Assembly (NCBI GenBank): GCA_032871835.1
Contig: CM065297.1
Coordinates: 71,101,253 to 71,165,252 of the forward strand
Direction of reading: 5' to 3'
Length of the DNA: 64,000 nucleotides
Source: Dipteronia dyeriana
Taxonomy: Eukaryota > Streptophyta > Magnoliopsida > Sapindales > Sapindaceae
Position numbers and translations under genes: made by a program. The notes below the pieces were generated by a model that worked only from the letters and a program-made list of their open reading frames with translations, had not been told where the DNA came from and made no database searches. The first letter of the stretch is position 1; every line of letters starts with the position of its first letter. Positions 33,400 through 44,039 of this stretch are shown here, in pieces.

Positions 33400-34984
33400 T
33401 GTAAAGTCCTTAATTGTTGATTGGCTTATTTCGTGAACAAATCATATTTTGGGGTATTATGTAAGGGTAGCTTAGGCTCTCAAGACCTCAAGAGGAGAAG
33501 CACTGAAGGTAAAATTCTTGTGCTTACTTACTTTGAAGAGATAGTTGCACACACTCACATATTCATGCATTTTGATTTAATTCTTATATGTTGAGTATTC
33601 TCTTGTGTGCATTTTGATGACTCTTATTGACTTATTTGCATCTTGTGATTAATTTTTTTATGTCATGTTTTGCATTAAAATAGGATGCATATTTCATTAC
33701 TCTTGAACTTGTTGAAATTGTATGTTTGAGTGTTTGAAAATAGGCTTTGCGCTGGTGGTGTGCTACTCGACCAGCGCACCTCACCAGCGTAACATTCCAG
33801 TGGAACGCCGCTAGTCATGCGCCACTGAGCTGTGCTGCTGCACCTGCGCACAGTTGAAAATTATGGGCGTGCGCTGGTGGTACGCTACTTGTCTAGCGCA
33901 GCCTCACCAGTGTAAACATCCCAGAGAATCTGTGCTTTACGCCACTGGGATGCTCCACTCGTCCAGCTCCTTTTATAAAAATAGGTTGTGCCCTGGTGGT
34001 GCGCTACTTGACCAGTGCACATCACCAGCGCACACAGAGAAAGCTGAAACATTTTTTCCAAAACGACCTCACTTTGTTTGGATCTTATATATATAACTCA
34101 GTGCTTTAAGGTCGTTCAAGAGTTCAGAACATCAAATATTTTCCTTAGAACACATTTCAAAGGAAAAACACTTTCAAGAACTCATTTTTAATCACTCAAA
34201 GCATTCTCATGTGCATCAAAACTTCATCTTGCATCATCTAATTTCATTTAGAGTGCATCTATGGATAGGGTTGCTTCATCACATCTTGTTTTGTAAGTTC
34301 TTCACTATCTTCTTACAAATTAAGTGTTTTACTTGCTCAACCTTCTCTTTAATTATTTGTATGCTCTTAGAAGATTTTCTAGATACAAATTAGAGATTGT
34401 TGTGATGCCATGATTGAGTGTTGTATTGTGATAGCTTCGTAGGATTTGTTGATCTATGTTTAGCTAAGCTTCTTGAACATGTCATTTAGCTCTTGATATC
34501 TAGGATTGCATTAATTGTCATCTCATTATCCTAGATAAGCATATAGGGTTTCCTAGCCTTGTTATTTCATTGAATATCATTATATATTCACTTAGGACAC
34601 TTATCTCTTCATTGAGAAGTAATTCTTGTGTTGCTTATGGGAATAGGTAGCTTAAAGCACAAGCAAGATGAACTAGGTTCACTTATACCGGGATTAGGTA
34701 GTGGTGGAGGATTAAACCGGGATTAGGGTGAAATTCCTTTATCATTAGTGGATCCAAGGTACTAGTGTGGCGCACTCATCAGCCCATGGTTTTTCCCATT
34801 TGGAGGATTTCCACGTATATCTCAAGTGTTTTTACTATTTTCGTATTTATTACACTTGTGGTATCTTTGTAACTAGATAGGGGTATTTTCGTCAACTTGA
34901 CTCTTAACGAAAATGAGGTAAAAGTTAATTAAAATCTGTTCACCCCCCTCTAGATTAATATTTCACACCATAATATTTGTTTCA
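33400..34984 (+). mobile_element. Solo LTR E, Copia-type
   Basis: 1585 bp, TGTAAAGTCCTTAATTG...ATATTTGTTTCA between AAGAG repeats, in the 3' region of G1. No internal domain remains. The layout (hairpins, a TATA-like stretch TTATATATATAAC at 34085-34097, then a CACCCCCCTCTAGATTA end) is like the Sirevirus-type LTR C, but I see no close sequence match elsewhere in the window. Orientation + is inferred from the resemblance to C. Confidence 0.8.
33747..34035. repeat. Three hairpin units in LTR E
   Basis: GCTGGTGGTGTGCTACTCGA then CCAGCGCACCTCACCAGC at 33751, with variants at about 33866 and 33987, spaced about 118 bp. Each unit is an inverted repeat able to fold on itself, comparable in position to the palindromes of the B and C LTRs but unrelated in sequence. 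Confidence 0.8.
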
Positions 34985-34989
34985 AAGAG
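34985..34989. other. Target-site duplication of E, right copy
   Basis: AAGAG, identical to 33395-33399. Confidence 0.75.
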
Positions 34990-35029
34990 TTAGACTATTA
35001 GTTCACTCATCAACCCCATCGTGAATGCC

Positions 35030-35590
35030 TCATTCTTCTACTCTCTTTCCTAAAAACAGCCTCTTTATGGATTCATTACTAGCCTGCTCCTCCACTAGCA
35101 CTTGTGCTGCCTCAACTGGAATTTCCATATGAGCGAGATCATATTGAGCCCCTACCATGACACCCTTAGTTACGGTCTGAAATCCAGCTTGCCCAGTGAT
35201 TTCTTTGGTAGTAGCATTGACAACCCTTACCTCCTTAGAAGTAGGCAAATCCTTCGTTATCTCAACAAGTCTGAATAGAAAGCAGGAAAATTAAAGGCTC
35301 CGTTTTCAGCCATAAATTCAACTTCATCCGGGGTCTTTAAATAAGGATCTGTCCTGGTAGATCCATCATTGGTAGAAGAGAATAGGAGAGCTACTGATTT
35401 TCGTCATCACCTATGCCTTCATCAGTTCCAGCAACTTGCGAAGTTCTTGCTCCATAAGTAGTTAGAGCTGACATCTTCCTAGCATTCACTTGGATTTCCT
35501 CCCTGTTCTAATTTGCGATGATGGCCAAATCAAAAAGGAGGGGGTAGAGCCTGAGCTGTATGAAAGCAGCTATTAACAACCATTCTTGGT
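35030..35590 (-). pseudogene. Antisense ORF of G1 (C-terminal part)
   Basis: On the minus strand, against G1. From 35570 down: an FHTAQALPPPF block, a frameshift, then DLAIIAN, a stop, NREEI and further residues; then an open stretch 35248-35030 with LPTSKEVRVVN-type start, acidic and ending GKRVEE at a stop. Matching parts of G2 are AFQTAQALHHSFDLSII and LPASKEVEED. The N-terminal half is missing because LTR2 follows directly at about 35590. No known domain recognised. Confidence 0.65.
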
Positions 35591-35921
35591 ATGGGGTTAA
35601 AAGGAAATTTTCCACCTAGATAGCACCGGCCAGAAGGCATCTCCACATACCGGATAGGTACCGGACATAATGGTTTACCCCGAAGTACTAGGTCTAACAC
35701 AAAATGGGAACCTCGATATCATTGAAAGAGAAAGTCAAAGCTTTTACACCTTCACTGACCAACTGTTACCCAAGTACCTTGACACTATCATTATCTCGTC
35801 GAAGTACGTATCCTACCTTTAACGTAAAGCTCCAACGAGATCGACTAAGCACCTAGCTACTGGAATGGTACCCCGAGGTACCTCGCTATCCCTATCACCA
35901 TCGGTCAAGTGCAACCTCGCT

Positions 35922-36026
35922 GGGATGGTACCTCAGGATACCTCACCAGGATGGTACCATAGGATACCTCACCATGATAATACCTTAGGATACATTACCA
36001 GGATGGTACCTTAGGATACCTCACCT
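35922..36026. repeat. 26-bp palindromic minisatellite in LTR2
   Basis: Four units, 35922-35948, 35949-35974, 35975-36000 and 36001-36026, of the form GGATGGTACCTTAGGATACC plus TCACCA. Each holds the palindrome GGTACC or its remnant. LTR1 has only one or two such units. Confidence 0.9.
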
Positions 36027-36319
36027 GCAGACTTACACTACGAGGTACTTTGCCATATCATCTAGTTGTTGCTTGGAGGTATCACACCACTAACAAAGGA
36101 GTTCAAACTGTTCCCCAAACTGTAAGTAAGCTCTACGTATGCACCGTCACAATGAAAGAGTTCAAAAAGGAAACAAACATGTTTCCCGCCAAGATATCCT
36201 ACATCAGCCGATTCTCCAGGATAAATCACATTAAATAGAAAATCCCGCTAAATAGGGAAAGATGATTAATCCAGTGATCTTCGGCTTGTACATAAAGAAA
36301 AAACCCTAGCAACTTCATG

Positions 36320-36327
36320 TATAAGTA
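36320..36327 (+). promoter_or_regulatory. TATA box candidate in LTR2
   Basis: TATAAGTA in the same context as TATAAATA of LTR1. Confidence 0.4.
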
Positions 36328-36724
36328 TAGGGATAATACCAACTGGGGGAAAATAGAAAAACCCGGATCCCGAAACCTTAAGAGTTATAGCTTGATTTTG
36401 TAATCAGGGAGAAGCCTAGCCATCGCCACTGAGAGTTTTGTCTATTTATCAAAAGATATGAGTTTGCAACCTCCAATTAGTTGAGCAAAAGAGATAGAGA
36501 TTGAGAGTTTCACACAACTTTACTATTTGTTATCTCACTGTACTTACCACTGTGTAAAATAAAATAATACTACTTAGTCCACCACCACTCCTTCATTCAT
36601 TTCCCCCATCTTTACACATGAAACCAGTACCGAAGGTTCCTACCCCGACTGCAATCTGTCGAGCTTGTGGTCCAGAGGGTGTAAGCTGAGATTCCTCACC
36701 TAGAGTGAATTCTTGGTTAACACT

Positions 36725-36744
36725 TTTTGGGATCGTATGTGGGA
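36725..36744 (+). other. Primer-binding site of G2
   Basis: TTTTGGGATCGTATGTGGGA, a decayed form of TTTTGGCGCCGTCTGTGGGA. Confidence 0.75.
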
Positions 36745-36791
36745 AAAACTCCACACCTTTTATAAAGTCACGTGATCGTTTTTACAGGATC

Positions 36792-38700
36792 ATGAATCTT
36801 CGATCTTTCCAGAGGCAGCCCGAAGAATCTGGACATCAATCCTTAACCTCTACCTGGAAGGCTCAAAGGAATTGAAAGAAATCGAATCACTAGAATTTGA
36901 TCCCAGTACTGACCGAAACCGCATAAGCTCCGGTTCCCCCGGTGATAGGCCAAGCCATACTGGAACAATAGGCTGCAGCTTTCATGGAAAGTATTTGCCT
37001 ACTGTTGATTGCAGAGGGAATTACCTCTCAACCAGTAGAACCTAGCTCCTATGAGGATCCCAACAGACCAGGAGCTAGGACCACCACCTTCGACCGGTTG
37101 GGACCTCTACCACCAGTACCGTTCAGTGATAGTTTAGGGATCTACCCTCAATCCGAGATCGGTTAAGGCCCATGCCTCTAGATTCAAGTAGGCCAATTAG
37201 CTACCAACCCCGAAAGGTGAAATTAGTTGTCGACATCCCGATAAGGAGGCACAACCACTCAACGCAACCTGTGGCCACCAGAAGAGAGCCTTGAGCCGAC
37301 ATCAATGGTAGTAAGAAAACGCTTAGGAAAATCCTCCTCAAAGAAATAATTAGAGCAAGTTCCTTATTTCATCAAAGGGATCAGACAACGAGGATGCCAA
37401 GGCCGAATCTAAGAACACTGGGAACTAGCGCCTACGAGATCAGCTAGCTTAGATGCAAAGGAAGATCTAGGAATTGAGGAAGGGCAAACACAAGGAGAAC
37501 CGTAATGACCCTTTTGGTTAAGATGAACGCTCCATTCTCCCAAATGATTAGGGAATCAGAACTCCCACCAAAATTTAAAATGTCGGCTAACAAGTTCTCT
37601 AGCACTGAGGATCTCTTAAGCCACCTGGAGAGCTATGTCCAATAGATGGATGTCCAGAATGCAACCAGGGCATCTATATGTAGAATGTTTTCAACCACAC
37701 TGGCCAACTATGCCAAGACATGGTTCAGAAAGCTACTAGCAGGTATCGTGGACATCGTCACTAAGTTATCCAGTGATTTCTGCTCGTAATTCTAGGGATT
37801 CAAACCGTATCCAAAAGATCCGATCCACTTGCAATATGTGATCCAAGAGTGGGGTAAAATGTTCAGATAGTATATGGAGAGGTTTCACAAGGAGGTAATC
37901 CAGATGGGGTTTTTTACCGAGAAAGAGACCCTAACCAACTTATGTAGAAACCTATAGGTAGGAAAACTATTATGGTCCTTCACCAAGCGTCCACCAGAGA
38001 CGTACCAGGAAACATACGACAGGGCCCTTGAGCAGGTGGAGTTAGATGAGCAGTCAGGGTTAATATTGAGCATGGTGACATGATGACTGTTATGTGCGAA
38101 AATAATGAGGCACCCAAATCTGCAGTAGTATAGAAGGATAAAAACATACCTTACAATTAGTCCACAAACAGACATCCACCTTACCAACCTCAGCGGGACC
38201 AGTATCCGGCTAAGTGAACCCCTCATCTAGCTTCACCTCTTCCCAGAGTGGTAGCCCTCAAAGCCCAGGATAAGAGAGGATATGACTATTATATTCCTTT
38301 ATATGTATCCCGTGAGACGATCTACCTTTCCATTCGGGATAAGAGGCTTCTAAGAAAGCCAGGTCCTATGAAGGCACCAGTTGACATAAGGAACCGATAT
38401 AAATACTGTGACTTCCATAAGGATGTGTTTCACAACACCTCAGAGTTATTTAGTTTGTGTAACCAGATCTAAGCACTAATGAGAGGTCACAGCTTTGTGG
38501 AGTTCTTACAGCAGGTTCGGGATAGCATCCACACAGACAAGGAAGATAAAGTCGAGATTCGAGATCATGTAGAGAAGAGGAAAGAAGAACAGAAAGATCT
38601 GATGCAGTAGATCCAGGTCATACACACCATCGGTGGAGGACCACTCTAGCTGGTATCTTCAATAGTTCCATAAAGAATCATGCCAAAAAGGTCCCCCTGA
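36792..38700 (+). pseudogene. Broken gag of G2
   Basis: ATGAATCTTCG at 36792 follows a TTTTTACAGG stretch, and the first residues include QRQPEESGHQS as in G1. Capsid remnants lie at 37500-37900. At 38248-38472 an open piece carries APVDIRNRYKYCDFHKDVFH, the nucleocapsid C-x2-H motif with the Gly before His and the last Cys lost. Many stops. Confidence 0.78.
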
Positions 38701-38799
38701 TTGAAAGAGCGAAAGGTATCTTCAAGGTAGATCGGATCTTAGCAAAAACCCTCCAATCAGGCCTGATTATTTTACTAAAGAAGATGTATACCATACCGT

Positions 38800-39270
38800 G
38801 TAGCAGCACGAAGACCCCGTGGAGGTCATGGTATAGATCGCCAATTTCTTGGTCCACTGCGTCCTGATTAACACAGGTAGCAGCATGGACATCCTTTTTA
38901 AAGACACCCTAGAGAAGCTCAACTTGAAGCAGTGGTGTTACAATAGTTGCACCATCCCCTTATACGGTTTCACTAGGGACTCGATTATACCAGTGAGATT
39001 ATAAATTCTACCGGTTGTCGTTTGTACTGCGCATCTATAATAGAACTTCATGACAGACTTTGTTGTGGTCAACACCCAGTTGACCTACAATGCCATTTAA
39101 GGAAGGCCTTTCTTATCAATATTTAAGAGGGTGTTGTCCATCTACCATAACGTCTTAAAGTTTTCAGTAGGAACAAAGTGGGTAAAGTGGGTGAAGTGGG
39201 TGAAGTGGGTGAAGTAGATAGAGATCAGCAGACCTCTCGTAAGTGTTACGCAGTATCCACCAATCTCGTA
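38800..39270 (+). pseudogene. Broken protease of G2
   Basis: LINTGSSMDILFKDTLEKLN near 38870 is the retropepsin site with Asp replaced by Asn. TPLYGF-like and YNAI.GRPFLS text follow. Near 39175-39214 a 9-bp repeat (GGGTGAAGT, four or more units) has expanded inside the coding region, giving a KWVKWVK run not seen in G1. Confidence 0.75.
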
Positions 39271-39327
39271 GTGTTAGTAAAACAGTATATGCAGGTGGCT
39301 GTGGTATAGGGACAAGAATCGTTAGAA

Positions 39328-40085
39328 ATGGATTCTAAAGTCCCAGGTGAAACAAAAGAGTTAGCAGAATATTCGGAGAGTGACATCCAAGTTGAGGATG
39401 AAGTGGAAGAAGACAGGGGATGGTCCAGCGGCCACCCCGTTGATGAGCCAGAGGAAATTTTGATCAAAGAAGATGACCCTTCCAAGATAGTCATGGTTGG
39501 GGTAACTTTAGAGCCGGGAGTAAAAGAAAGCCTGATCAAGCTCCTTCGGGAATACTGTGACATATTTGCCTAGAGCCATGACAAAATGCCTGTGATCCCT
39601 ATCTCCTTGGTCGCTCATAGGTTGGCAGTTGACCCTACTTTCAAACTGGTAATGTAGAAGAGGTAACACTTTAACGCTGAAAGGAACACTGCTATATAGG
39701 AAGAGGTCAAAAAAATGATAAAGGCCGGGTTCATTAGGGAATATCGATACCCCGTTTGGATCATGAATGTGGTCATGGTCACCAAAGCAAACAGGAAATG
39801 GCAAATGTACGTTGATAATAAAAATCTCAATCGAGCCTGTCTAAAGGATAGTTTCCTCTACCTAAAACCTATCAACCAGTGGACTTTATGGTAGCATTTT
39901 CAGGGTATAACCAGATAACGATGCACCCCACTGACCAGGATAAAACTAGCAGCATCACCGGCCAGGGTCTTTACTTCTACAAGTTGATGTCGTTTGGCCA
40001 CAAAAATGTATGTGCTATATATCGGCGTCTATTTAATTAGTTGTTCAAGCCAGAGATAAGAAGGAAAATGGAGGTGTACATCGAG
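39328..40085 (+). pseudogene. G2 reverse transcriptase, N-terminal part
   Basis: Open from 39328 to 39573: DRGWSSGHPVDEPEEILIKE, matching the G1 GWSSGYPVDTLEEVPI start. RT fragments follow (KAGFIREYRYP, NVVMVTKANRKWQM, TMHPTDQDKTS) up to VYIED at 40072-40088, the YxDD site with Glu replacing the first Asp. LTR C is inserted within this motif. Confidence 0.82.
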
Positions 40086-40090
40086 GACAT
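40086..40090. other. Target-site duplication of C, left copy
   Basis: GACAT, identical to 42694-42698. The G1 sequence here (AATGATGTGATCACCAAATC) shows the uninterrupted arrangement. Confidence 0.88.
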
Positions 40091-42693
40091 TGTTAGGTTT
40101 TAGTTTGTGTTGGCATGAATTCTATATCAAAATGATGTTTACCTTGTAATGACTTAGTTGTTTAGGTTCATGATGATTCAATCTTCAAGGAAGAAGAAAC
40201 AACAAGTCAAAGCAAGTTCTAAGTCTTCAAAGAGAAAGGATGCAATTTGGTTCTACAAAGGTATACTAAGACCTTATCTTTCTCTTACAAGGCTTAGGCA
40301 CACACACACATATCATCCATTTGTGTCTTTGCATCATTGTGCACCTTTATAGGCACACACATACAATTCATTCATATCTGTCCCTGCATCGTTGTGCACC
40401 ATGTATAACACATTCACACACTTGGAGATGAATGCTCATGCATTGTTTTGGAAATAACATGTTTTGGAATATGCATGATTGGAAACTATCTCTATGTAGT
40501 TTGCATTCTAGTGTGAATTGTGTTTGTGTGTGTATATGTTTGTATAACATGGATATTGAAATTGAACTTAGTCTTAAATCATTCTTGATTGAGTTCCGGT
40601 CATTTTGGTTACTCATACTATTGATTTCAAGTTCAAAGTCAAAAGATACTACACTTTCAACTCATTTTTCATATATTGTCTTCGTCTTCGTATATCAAGT
40701 AGAATTATTATTTTCTGGGTTGAGTATTTTATATGTCCATGTCCATGTTAGAGTTATGGTTCGTAATCCATAAACGGATTCGAATTATGAGTTCGGAGCC
40801 AGGAGAACGGTCAAAGAATGCGAAGGAGGGTCGAAGGAGAAAGAAGCAAGCATTGTCTTCTTTCCCGAGATGGCGCGTGGCCATTTCGGGGCAGAAGGTT
40901 TGCTGCCCCGAGATGACCATGCACCATCTCGGATAGCAAGCTTGGTTGGCTTCATTTTTCCCCTTTTGGTCATTCCACATGTCCAAGTCTCCCACTCTTT
41001 AATAAACTCTTTCCCTCTCACATTTCATTCTAAGAAGAAATTCAAATCAAGTGTGCAGAAATTTTCTCTCTAAATTTTCTCACCTTCCAAACACCATAAC
41101 TTCTTCATTTGAACTCTGATTTGAGTGATTCAAAGTTGAGAGTGTTCATATATTCATCCTCCATATTTTATCTAAAGGTTTGAGTTTATTTTACTGCTTT
41201 TTTTGGTTTCTAATCATACAAAAACGTGACTGCACCTAGATCAACTAAGGTATTGATTTTCTCTCTAAGTTTTCTTTTAAAACTTGGTCAATTGCCTTGG
41301 GTTTTCTTCTTCTACATATATTTGTATATTTTGAGTCCTTTGATTTGTGTTTTGAACACTTTCAAATCTAGATTGAATTTCAATTGAAATCATTCATGTT
41401 GAGTTAGGTTTTGATTTTGCCTATGTTATCACATGTTTGGGATTTTATTGTGCTAGCTTTGATTCTAGGACTATTTGATGGTCTTTGATTGATTGATTTT
41501 GAGAAAAATAGTTCCTCACATGTATTAGGCTCTCTTGGCCGAAATTCTCACATAATACATGTGCTTATATTCTTTTGACCTATTCATGTGATTTGTTGAA
41601 TTTATGATTAGGAATATGCTCTAGAACTTATGCTTAGATCTATTTGACTTTGTTATATGATTTTAGCATATTTTAGGTTTTTGTGATTTAAACTTGATCT
41701 TGTGATTTGTTGATCATATCTTGTGATTCAAGTTTAGATATATGCGTGAATCTAGTTTGTGATTAATGTTGATCATATCTTACATAATCTAGATTGACTA
41801 CTCATGCATGATTAACTAGACTATATGTGATTTGTGCATTCATGCTCATGTCTAGTATTTTCCATAGGATGTTTTGATCATAGCATTCTATGTTGTGTGC
41901 TTGTTTGCGTTTTTCATTCATGATCACCTATATGCTTTGTGAGAAGGAAGTCTTGACAATAGGTGTGAGACCTATGGTGTTAAGCAAGAAGTCTTGGCAA
42001 GAGGTGTGAAGCCTCAGATTGTGGAGCAAGGAAGTCTTGGCTAGAGGTGTGAAGCCTTGGATAGTCGAGCAAGAAGTCTTGCCTAGAGTTGGGAGAACTC
42101 GGATAGGTGAGCAAGGAAGTCTTGACTAGAGTCGGGAAGACTCAGATAGTTGAGCAAGAAGTCTTGCCTTGGGTTGTGAAGATCCAGAAAAGGTGAGTAA
42201 GGAAGTCTTGACAAGAGGTGTGAAGCCTCGAATTGTTGAGCATAGAGCTGCAACTTCTAGAGTAGGATATGAGGGTAGTTTCTAGGTGAAGAGGTCACTT
42301 GAGAGATTGTACTTGTCTTATCTACTAGTGGATTTTGTTTGCCGGTGGCTTCTAGCCCGTGGATGTTTCCTCTTTGGAGGTTTACCACGTTATATCTTGT
42401 GTCAACTTTTCTCTATCCCTATCTCTCTAATATTTGTATTGTGGATAGAACTCTTTATGTATGTTGACTTCCTCTTTATAATATAGATTGTGTATGTGTT
42501 ACAATTACTTGTTTGTATCACACTTTACTTGTGTTTATATATTGATTAATTGTCTTTAATTAATATATATATTGTGATACAAGCAATCTAGAGGGACAAA
42601 CTTTTGTTTGCTTCTAAGGAAGTCGAAAAAGGTGTCTAACCTATTCACCCCCTCTAGGTTAGCCTTGAGCATTTAACTGTGATTGTATTTTCA
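40091..42693 (+). mobile_element. Solo LTR C, Sirevirus-like, related to family B
   Basis: 2603 bp, TGTTAGGTTTTAG...GATTGTATTTTCA between perfect GACAT copies. It is the same LTR type as B1/B2 in opposite orientation (TTGTGTTGGCATGAATTC start, palindromes CCGAGATGGCGCGTGGCCAT at 40866, the AAGTCTTG...GAGGTGTGAAGCCT repeats at 41945-42240) but well diverged. No internal domain. Small ORFs in it are chance. Confidence 0.9.
41945..42245 (+). repeat. About 40-bp subrepeats in LTR C
   Basis: Repeated GAGCAAG(G)AAGTCTTGNC(A/T)AG followed by AGGTGTGAAGCCTC or AGTTGGGAGAACTC, seven or so units. The reverse complement of the same series exists in B1 (6480-6730, 14500-14740) and B2 (19440-19640), so it is an ancestral feature of this LTR. 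Confidence 0.85.
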
Positions 42694-42698
42694 GACAT
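42694..42698. other. Target-site duplication of C, right copy
   Basis: GACAT, identical to 40086-40090. Confidence 0.88.
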
Positions 42699-43540
42699 GA
42701 TCACAAAATCTTTGGTAATAGAGAAGCATTAGGATCATCTTCACCGAAACTTTTAAAATGTAAGAGAGAACCAAATATGGTTGAACCCATCCAAATGTGT
42801 ATTCGAGGTAAGACCGGGAAAATTTCTTGGGTTTATGGTTCACGAGAGAGGTATAGAGGACAACTCGAATAAGATCCGAGCTATTCTAGATATAGAATCT
42901 CCTAACTCACTCAAACAAGTATAGGTGTTAACTGAGCAAGTGGCAGTGCTCAACCGTTTCATTTCACGGTCGACCGATAAGTGTCTTCCCTTATTTAAGG
43001 CGACCAAATAGGTAAGGAATATAAAGTAAGACTAGTACAACGAGCAGGTCTTTTAAGTGTAGAAGAAATATTTAGCCAACCCACCGTTGTTGGTCAAGCC
43101 AGTTCTCTGAGAGGAGCTATAGATTTACCTAGCTGTATCTGAAACGGCGGTTAGGGGGCCTTTGGCCAAAGAATGTGGAGACGGGGTTCAGCGACCTATT
43201 TACTATGTGAGCCATGAATTAAGCAAGCCTAAAAGGAACTACATCCTCCTAGGGAAGCTTACCCTCACATTGGTGACCTAAACAAGGAAGCTCCGCCCTT
43301 ACTTCCAAGCTCATGCAGTCTCTGTTATGACGGATCAACCGTCACAATAGTTTTTATAGAGGCCAGATGTATCAGAAAGATTATTTATTTGGGCCCTTGA
43401 ACTCACCCAGTTTGACATAAAATACGAGATAAGGACGACCATCAAAGCCCAGGCACTAAAAGATTTCGTGGCTAAATTCTCAGCTCTCCTCAATCCTGAT
43501 GCTGTAACAGAGCTGGAACCGGTTTCCTAGAGGGATTAAG
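42699..43540 (+). pseudogene. G2 RT C-terminal part and RNase H
   Basis: Resumes in the middle of RT after LTR C (ATGATCACAAAATCTTTGG, compare G1 GTGATCACCAAATCC). Recognisable pieces: LGFMVHERGIEDNSNKI, SPNSLKQV, FISRSTDKCLPLFKAT, RPIYYVSHELSKPKRNY, KLRPYFQAHAVSVMTDQP, and LELTQFDIKYEIRTTIKAQA, the usual end of the first RNase H. Stops interrupt every 30-60 residues. Confidence 0.8.
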
Positions 43541-43990
43541 AATTTCATGACTGGCCACCCGACTTTAATCCCTGGATCTTTTACACTAGTGGATCATTCA
43601 CACAAGCAGATGGAGGTGCCGACATCGTCTTGACAGATCCAGGAGAAGCAGAATGTTGCCATAGCTTCAGGTTCAAGTTTAAGGCTACAAATAACGAAAC
43701 GGATTATGAAGCCCTCATAACAGAAATAAGGATAGCCATTGAGCTTGAGACCAACTACCTATATGTCAAGAACGATTCTCAACTCATCGTTAACCAGGTC
43801 ACCGATTTATACTAGGTAAAATGTGACATCATGATAGCTTACTTCAAGTTGGTCCAACACCTTAAAGCTTGATTTAGACGGTTCAAGATAGAACAAATCC
43901 CTCTAGCAGATACACTCAACAAGATAGCTACTAACGGGGGGTAAACTCTACCCAAAGGAGTACCTCTCCAGATGATCTCTCAATCCAGCA
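43541..43990 (+). pseudogene. Additional archaeal-type RNase H of G2
   Basis: From FNPWIFYTSGSFTQADGGAD through FKFKATNNETDYEALITEIR and YVKNDSQLIVNQVTDLY. It aligns with the G1 copy (30416-30660). The first Asp of the DGS motif has become Ser here (TSGS), so the site is impaired. 43630-43815 is open. Confidence 0.8.
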
Positions 43991-44039
43991 TAACCAGGCA
44001 AAGAGGTCAGCCCCGGTTGATCGCCTCCTTTGTTGGATA

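Larger units (their letters stand above)
25335..36722 (+). mobile_element. Tat-lineage Gypsy retrotransposon G1, decayed
   Basis: LTR1, PBS, gag, protease, RT-RNase H, extra RNase H, integrase, subrepeat-rich 3' region interrupted by solo LTR E, an antisense ORF, and LTR2, which it shares with G2. The order RT-RNase H-second RNase H-integrase is what distinguishes the Tat clade of plant Gypsy elements. There are many stops and frameshifts. The LTRs differ widely (roughly 20% by eye plus length changes), so insertion is old or the two LTRs come from different elements. Confidence 0.85.
35590..36722 (+). repeat. LTR2, shared by G1 and G2
   Basis: It aligns with LTR1 from GGGTTAAAAGG (about 35595) and ends TTGGTTAACA at 36722, followed by a PBS and the G2 gag. 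Its first bases appear lost where it meets the antisense ORF, so the left border is uncertain between 35571 and 35600. It serves both as right LTR of G1 and left LTR of G2. Confidence 0.75.
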
